Source of the DNA: Opitutaceae bacterium
GTDB lineage: Bacteria; Verrucomicrobiota; Verrucomicrobiia; Opitutales; Opitutaceae
NCBI GenBank assembly: GCA_016715765.1
Contig: JADJZJ010000049.1
Location: 1-9,280, forward strand
Length of the DNA: 9,280 nucleotides
Direction: 5' to 3'
In this document: piece by piece, positions 4,717-9,280 of the stretch
Numbering within the stretch: the stretch's first letter is position 1
Layout of the letters: each line of letters opens with the position of its first letter
Program-made: the position numbers and the translations under genes
Notes under the pieces: generated by a model
What the model was told of the DNA's origin: nothing
Seen by the model: the letters and a program-made list of their open reading frames with translations, nothing else
Databases searched by the model: none

Positions 4717-5794
4717 TCAGTGGCCGCCTTCGAGGTCGCCGGGTTTGAGGAGCGGGGCGAAGGTGGCCTTGATGGCTGACTTCATGTAGGCCTCCTTGGG
4801 CTCGATGGTGCCGTCCTTCACGCGGGCCATGAGGCTGTTGTCCATGGTGATCATGCCGTCGGCGCCGCTGCTCTCGATGATGGACTTGATGTTGGCGATC
4901 TGGGCGCTGCGGATCGTGTTGGGCAGGGCCTCGTGCGGAAGCAGGATCTCGTGCACGGCGCAGCGGCCCTTGGGGATCTTCTTGCAGAGGAGCTGGGCGA
5001 CGACGCCGGCGAGGCAGCTCGAGAGCATCACGCGCACCTGGTTCTGCTCCTCGGCGGGGAAGGTGTTGATGATGCGGTCAACGGTCTTCGGGGCGTTGTT
5101 GGTGTGGAGGGTGCCGAAGACGAGCATGCCCATGGAGGCGCAGCCGAGGGCGAGCTTGATGGTCTCCATCTCGCGCATCTCGCCGAGGAGGAGGATGTCG
5201 GGGTCGTGGCGCATGGCGCCCTTCAGCGCGGCGGCGAAGGAGCCGGTGTGCTCGCCGACCTCGCGGTGGACGATGACGGACTTTTTGACGGGGTGGACGA
5301 ACTCGATGGGGTCCTCGATGGTGATGATGTGCCGGGCGAGGTTCGTCGTTGATGTAGTCGATCATCGCCGCGAGCGTCGTGGACTTGCCGGAGCCGGTGG
5401 GGCCGGTGACGACGACGAGGCCCTGGTCGAGGTGGCAGAGCTTCTTCAGCGCCTCGGGTAGGTTGAGCTGCTCGAAGGTGAGGATCTTCGCGGGGATCTG
5501 GCGGAAGACGGCGGCCTGGCCCCAGTGGTTGTAGAGGTAGTTGCCGCGGAAGCGCGCGAGGCCGGGGATCTCATGGGCGAGGTCGAGGTCCTTGCGCTCG
5601 AGGAACTCCTCCCAGCGCTTGGCGGGGCAGATTTCCTTCAGCAGCGCCTCCATGGTCTTGGCGTCGATCGGCGAATCGGTGAGCGGCTGCAGGGCGCCGG
5701 AGGCCCGGGTCTTGGGCGGGAGGCCGACGGTCAGGTGCAGGTCGGAGCCGCCCTTGTCGAGCATGGCTTTGAGGAGGGAATCGATGGCGGCCAT
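4717..5794 (-). pseudogene. PilT-type retraction ATPase, broken by a one-base frameshift
   Basis: PilT-family hexameric ATPases power type IV pilus retraction at the inner membrane. The frame from ATG 5794 reads SDLHLTVGLPP, RFRGNYLYNHWGQAAVFR and Walker A GPTGSGKST (131-139), then loses homology after Asp150. Removing one base at about 5344 restores NLARHIITIEDPIEF (Asp box), DILLLGEMRE (Walker B, Glu205), VFGTLHTNN (His box, His230) and an uninterrupted end at TGA 4717-4719. The corrected product has 358 residues, a normal PilT length. Unrepaired, the gene would give a 238-residue protein ending in a basic His/Pro/Arg-rich tail. The AIRNLIRE motif of classical PilT is replaced by NTIRSAQIANIKSIIES, suggesting a specialised PilT/PilU-like paralogue. 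It starts 3 nt after the upstream PilT-type gene, so the two form an operon. The break may be a sequencing error or a recent mutation, since both halves are otherwise well preserved. Confidence 0.85.
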
Positions 5795-5797
5795 GGG

Positions 5798-7189
5798 TCA
5801 GGTGATTTTGTTCTTCAGCACGCGGTTGGTGATGTTGGCCTGGGCGACCTCGGCGGAGATGCGCTTCTCCTGCCAGAGCCCGTAGACCACGTTGTCCATG
5901 AGGCACATGCCCTCCTTCACGCCGGTCTCCATGGTGTTGCGCAGGCCGGCGGACTTGCCCTCGCGGATGAGGTTCTGGATGGCGGTGTTGCTGACGAGGA
6001 TCTCGCAGGCGAGGGCGAGGTGGCCGTCGGTGGCGGGGAGCAGGCGCTGGCAGACGATGCCGCGGAGGCTCTCGGCCACGCTGGCGCGGATCTGCGTCTG
6101 CTGCGAAGGCGGGAAGACGTCGAGGAGGCGGTTGAGCGTCGTGGCGGCGTCGCTCGTGTGCATCGTGCCGATGACGAGGTGGCCGGTCTCGGAGGCGCTG
6201 ATGGCCATCTCGATCGTCTCCAGGTCGCGGAGCTCGCCGATGACGATCACGTCGGGGTCCTCGCGGAGGGCGCCCTTGAGCGCGGTGAAGAAGGACTTGG
6301 TGTGCGGGCCGACCTCGCGCTGGGTGACGTTGCAGCCCTTGGCGGGCTGCACGACCTCGATGGGGTCCTCGACGGTGATGATGTGGTCGGTGCGCGTCTC
6401 GTTGAGGTGCGCGACCATGGAGGCGAGGGTGGTGGTCTTGCCGGAGCCGACGGGGCCGGTGATGAGGATGAGGCCGTTGTGGTAGGACAGCATCTTCATC
6501 AGCGTCTCGTGGTGCTTGGTGAAGCCGAGGTCGGCGAGGGTGCGGACCTTGTCGGGCACCATGCGGTAGGCCCCGGCGGCGCCGTTCTTGTGGAACATCA
6601 GGTTGACGCGGTAGCGGTCGGACCCGCTGAGGGCCAGGGCGTAGTCGTAGTCCTTTTTCTCGAGGAAGATGTTGCGCTGGTGGCTCGCCATCAGGGCGAC
6701 GTTGAGGCGCAGGGCCTCGGGGGCCTTGAGGACGTGCTCGGAGAGGTAGGAAAGGGCGCGGTTCTTGCGGATGAAGGGCCGGGCGCCGGTGGAGAGGTGG
6801 AGGTCGCTGGCGCCGAAGCGGGCGCAGTCCTTGAGCAGCTCGCGCATGCCGGCGGCGACCTGGTCGTCGTTCATGGTCTCGACCTTCTCGAAGGCGAACT
6901 TGGGCGACGGGGCGATGAGCTTGCCGGCGGTGGGGACGGGGGCGGAGGCCTCGCCCTCGGCGAAGGGGTCGTCGACGGGCGGACCCTTGGGGCTCTTGCT
7001 CAGGGCGAGGCCGGCGAGTTTCTCGAGGGTCTCGATGTCATGGACGAGGCCTTCGTCGATGAGCTTCTGCGCGAAGTCCATGAGCTCGGCGTTGTCGCCG
7101 AGCGAGCGGCGGACGGCCTTGGCCTGACTCAGGTTGAAGAGGTTGTGATCCAGTCCGAGCCGGACCAGCCAGAGTGTGTCGTGATTCAT
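5798..7189 (-). CDS. PilT/PilU-family type IV pilus ATPase with N-terminal extension
   Basis: This 463-residue ATPase is expected at the base of type IV pili, driving retraction and twitching. From about residue 110 it is a complete PilT-type protein: SDLHLSTGARPFIRK (128-142), RYRVNLMFHKNGAAGAYR, Walker A GPVGSGKTT (245-253), Asp box TVEDPIE (272-278), Walker B DVIVIGELRD (313-322, Glu319), His box GTMHTSDA (His344) and AIQNLIREGK (403-412), close to the classical AIRNLIRE. Residues 1-65 are an extra helical region and 66-100 a Pro/Gly/Ser-rich linker; PilT is usually about 345-370 residues, so this adds roughly 100. I chose ATG 7189; a GTG at 7216 would add nine residues. Neither has a good Shine-Dalgarno. 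It is followed after 3 nt by the second PilT-type gene, and it diverges from ettA. Confidence 0.9.
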   Translation of the reverse strand: MNHDTLWLVRLGLDHNLFNLSQAKAVRRSLGDNAELMDFAQKLIDEGLVHDIETLEKLAGLALSKSPKGPPVDDPFAEGEASAPVPTAGKLIAPSPKFAFEKVETMNDDQVAAGMRELLKDCARFGASDLHLSTGARPFIRKNRALSYLSEHVLKAPEALRLNVALMASHQRNIFLEKKDYDYALALSGSDRYRVNLMFHKNGAAGAYRMVPDKVRTLADLGFTKHHETLMKMLSYHNGLILITGPVGSGKTTTLASMVAHLNETRTDHIITVEDPIEVVQPAKGCNVTQREVGPHTKSFFTALKGALREDPDVIVIGELRDLETIEMAISASETGHLVIGTMHTSDAATTLNRLLDVFPPSQQTQIRASVAESLRGIVCQRLLPATDGHLALACEILVSNTAIQNLIREGKSAGLRNTMETGVKEGMCLMDNVVYGLWQEKRISAEVAQANITNRVLKNKIT

Positions 7190-7601
7190 GCCTTGGGGTA
7201 GGGCGCGGAATTTCACGGGTCGAGGTGGGGGAGTCGAGACGGCTTTTTGGGTAAATTCCCCAAGGGCGCGGGCGAAGGATCGACAGGAAGATGGGGAAGG
7301 TCTCTGTCCGGTGGAGGACTCTCCCGCGAGCCTGAGTAAGGGCCTTCGGAGGACCCCCGCTGGCGGCCTTTGGGTTCTTTGTGGTAATCAACGCAGCTCC
7401 CACTGGATCGCGGGGCTCCTCGCCGTAGCCGGGGAAAACCGGGCCCGGCGCCTGTCTCTCGCCCTGGCCTTCCCGGGGGCCCCTGGGGCCAAGGGGGGGG
7501 CTTCGCGTCCTTCGCGGTTCAACTGCCTGGTTCCGGCGCATTCCCTCCTCCCACTGATTTCTTGCTCGCGGAGCGCGGATGCTCCGGGCCTCCTTCCGGC
7601 C
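7190..7601. other. Divergent intergenic region between the PilT operon and ettA
   Basis: These 412 nt must hold promoters for both directions, but I see no box pair close to consensus. Visible structure: a short TTGGG...CCCAA inverted repeat in 7246-7262, two degenerate R5 copies (7368-7387 and 7501-7523), GC-rich self-complementary sequence near 7474-7490 and a run of eight G at 7493-7500. No convincing small gene was found. Confidence 0.5.
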
Positions 7602-9280
7602 ATGGCCCTGCCTGAAGCTCCCAAGATCATTTTTTCCATGCTGGGCGTCTCGAAGAAAATCGAGCGCAAGGAGATCCTCCGCGATATCTCCCTCTCGTTC
7701 TACTACGGCGCGAAGATCGGCGTGCTCGGGCTCAACGGCTCCGGCAAGTCGTCGCTCATGCGCATCCTGGCGGGGCGGGACAAGGAGTTCGACGGCCACG
7801 TGGCCTTCGAGCCGGGCTACGAGGTCGGCCTGCTGGAGCAGGAGCCGCACCTGACGGCCGGGGCCACGGTGCGCGCGTGCATCGAGGAGGGCGTGAAGCA
7901 CCTCACGGATCTCACGGCGGCCTACGATGCGAGCTGGGACGAACTGGCGGCGGCGGAAAATGACGCGGCCCGCGACGCGATTGCGGAGAAGCAGGCGAAG
8001 CTGCAGGAGAAAATCGACGCCGCCGGGGCCTGGGACACGGCGCCGCTCATCGAGCAGGCGATGGACGCGCTGCGGTGCCCGCCGCCCGAGGCGATTGTGG
8101 AGCAGCTCTCCGGCGGCGAACGCCGGCGCGTGGCGCTGGCGCGGCTGCTGTTGCAGAAGCCGGCCATCCTGCTCCTCGACGAGCCGACCAACCACCTCGA
8201 CGCCGACAGCGTGAACTGGCTGGAGCAGCACCTCGCCCGCTACGAGGGCACGGTGATCGCGGTGACGCACGACCGCTACTTTCTCGACAACGTGGCGGGC
8301 TGGATCCTCGAGCTCGACCGCGGGCACGGCATTCCGTGGAAGGGCAATTATTCCGAGTGGCTGGAGCAGAAGCAGCGGCGCATGGCCATCGAGCAGCGCA
8401 CCGAGGACCGCCGGCAGAAGGCCATGGCCCGCGAACTGGAGTGGATCCGCTCGGGCGCCAAGGCGCGGCAGGCCAAGGGGCAGGCCCGCATCAACGCCTA
8501 CGAGCAGATGCTCAAGCAGGACGTGGCGGAACAGGAGAAGAAATTCGAGATCATCATCCCGCCCGGTCCGCGGCTCGGCAACCTCGTGGTCGAGGCGGCG
8601 GGCGTGAGCAAGGCCTACGGCGACAAGCTGCTGTTCGAGAACCTGTCGTTCTCGCTCCCGCCCGGCGGCATCGTGGGGGTCATCGGACCCAACGGCGCGG
8701 GCAAGACCACGCTGTTCAAACTCATCACGGGAATGGAAAAGCCCGACGCCGGCGCGTTCAAGGTCGGCGAGTCGGTGAAGACCGCCTACGTCGAGCAGTC
8801 GCGCGACTCGCTGGCGGACGAAAAGACCATCTGGGAGGTGATCAGCGGCGGCCAGGAGATGATGACCCTCGGTGCGCGCACGGTGAACAGCCGGGCGTAT
8901 TGCGCGCAGTTCGGTTTCACCGGGGCGGACCAGTCGAAGAAGGTCGGCGTGCTGTCCGGCGGCGAGCGCAACCGCGTGCTGCTGGCCCGCGTGCTGAAGA
9001 GCGGGGCGAACCTGCTGCTGCTCGACGAGCCGACGAACGATCTCGACGTGAACTCGATCCGCGCGCTGGAGGAGGGGTTGGAGAACTTCGCCGGGTGCGC
9101 GGTGATCATCTCGCACGACCGCTGGTTCCTCGACCGCATCGCGACGCACATCATGGCGTTCGAGGGCGACAGCTACGTGCATGTGTTTGCGGGGAATTAC
9201 TCGAGTTACCTCGAGGACCACCGTCGCCGGAGCGGCAAGGACGCGGATCAGCCGCACCGGATCAAGTATCGGAAGCTGAC
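7602..9280 (+). CDS. ettA: Energy-dependent translational throttle protein EttA (ABC-F), 3' end cut by window
   Basis: EttA binds the ribosomal E site and, depending on ATP/ADP, gates the first elongation step. The 559 visible residues align end to end with E. coli EttA (555 residues as I recall), ending at HRIKYRKL; only a few residues are missing. The first ABC domain has Walker A GLNGSGKSS (Lys49), LSGGE (169-173), Walker B LLLDEPTNHLD (Glu194) and His223. The P-site tRNA interaction motif linker, about 240-320, contains GIPWKGNYSEWLEQK and is rich in Arg/Lys. The second domain has GPNGAGKTT (Lys368), LSGGE (451-455), LLLLDEPTNDLD (Glu476) and His505. The short arm insertion (about 95-165) and the absence of a C-terminal extension separate EttA from Uup and YheS. 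ATG 7602 fits the family N-terminus; there is no Shine-Dalgarno, and a leaderless or SD-independent start is likely. Catalytic residues are intact, so it should be active. Confidence 0.96.
   Translation, partial: MALPEAPKIIFSMLGVSKKIERKEILRDISLSFYYGAKIGVLGLNGSGKSSLMRILAGRDKEFDGHVAFEPGYEVGLLEQEPHLTAGATVRACIEEGVKHLTDLTAAYDASWDELAAAENDAARDAIAEKQAKLQEKIDAAGAWDTAPLIEQAMDALRCPPPEAIVEQLSGGERRRVALARLLLQKPAILLLDEPTNHLDADSVNWLEQHLARYEGTVIAVTHDRYFLDNVAGWILELDRGHGIPWKGNYSEWLEQKQRRMAIEQRTEDRRQKAMARELEWIRSGAKARQAKGQARINAYEQMLKQDVAEQEKKFEIIIPPGPRLGNLVVEAAGVSKAYGDKLLFENLSFSLPPGGIVGVIGPNGAGKTTLFKLITGMEKPDAGAFKVGESVKTAYVEQSRDSLADEKTIWEVISGGQEMMTLGARTVNSRAYCAQFGFTGADQSKKVGVLSGGERNRVLLARVLKSGANLLLLDEPTNDLDVNSIRALEEGLENFAGCAVIISHDRWFLDRIATHIMAFEGDSYVHVFAGNYSSYLEDHRRRSGKDADQPHRIKYRKL

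Noticed and set aside
5338..5350. Programmed ribosomal frameshifting in the PilT-type gene
   Set aside because: There is no slippery heptamer, downstream pseudoknot or internal Shine-Dalgarno at the junction. A single extra base explains the break more simply.
5525..7201. A 558-codon plus-strand open frame opposite the PilT-type genes
   Set aside because: Its product is a Gly/Val/Glu/Asp/Leu-rich shadow with no domain; the opposite strand carries unmistakable PilT motifs.
7038..9257. A 739-codon open frame on the minus strand opposite ettA and overlapping the start of the PilT-type gene
   Set aside because: It is antisense to strongly conserved genes, has low-complexity Arg/Leu/Val/Ala/Asp/His composition and no recognisable domain. 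Long antisense frames are expected from the GC-rich third positions here.

Overview
The window looks like chromosomal DNA from a GC-rich Gram-negative bacterium. The best guess is the Verrucomicrobiota, Opitutaceae-like. This rests on remembered resemblance of the EttA and PilT proteins and of the intergenic repeats to that group; no search was run. It holds six protein genes (two cut by the window edges, one frameshifted) separated by intergenic regions crowded with palindromic repeats. I see no rRNA, tRNA, CRISPR array, transposase or defence system.

Layout. (1) 1-154 (+): the C-terminal 50 residues of a YkgJ-family cysteine-cluster protein; its stop codon lies inside a repeat. (2) 155-510: two inverted pairs of REP-like hairpins and a long inverted repeat. 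(3) 511-2298 (-): an exported 595-residue protein with a DUF4412/LolA-like N-terminal half, an unassigned middle region, an Ala/Pro/Glu linker and three 88-residue Ig-like repeats. (4) 2299-3066: a gene-free repeat mosaic that includes inverted copies of the repeats from region 2. (5) 3067-4281 (+): an exported serine hydrolase of the beta-lactamase/penicillin-binding-like family, flanked by two 84-bp direct repeats. (6) 4282-4716: more repeats and a purine/pyrimidine inverted repeat at a convergent junction. (7) 4717-7189 (-): two PilT-type ATPase genes 3 nt apart; the downstream one carries a one-base frameshift near 5344. (8) 7190-7601: a divergent intergenic region. (9) 7602-9280 (+): ettA, nearly complete.

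Functionally, the two PilT-type genes form a likely type IV pilus retraction/twitching operon, and EttA is a ribosome-associated ABC-F ATPase of translation. The two exported proteins are unrelated single-gene units. The most notable signal is intergenic. At least seven separate hairpin units carry a GTAG (or GGAG) tetranucleotide at the foot of the palindrome, often as head-to-head inverted pairs. That is the architecture of REP/BIME elements mobilised in trans by RAYT transposases. They form inverted copies around the DUF4412-like gene and direct copies around the serine hydrolase gene, which makes both look like potential recombination cassettes.
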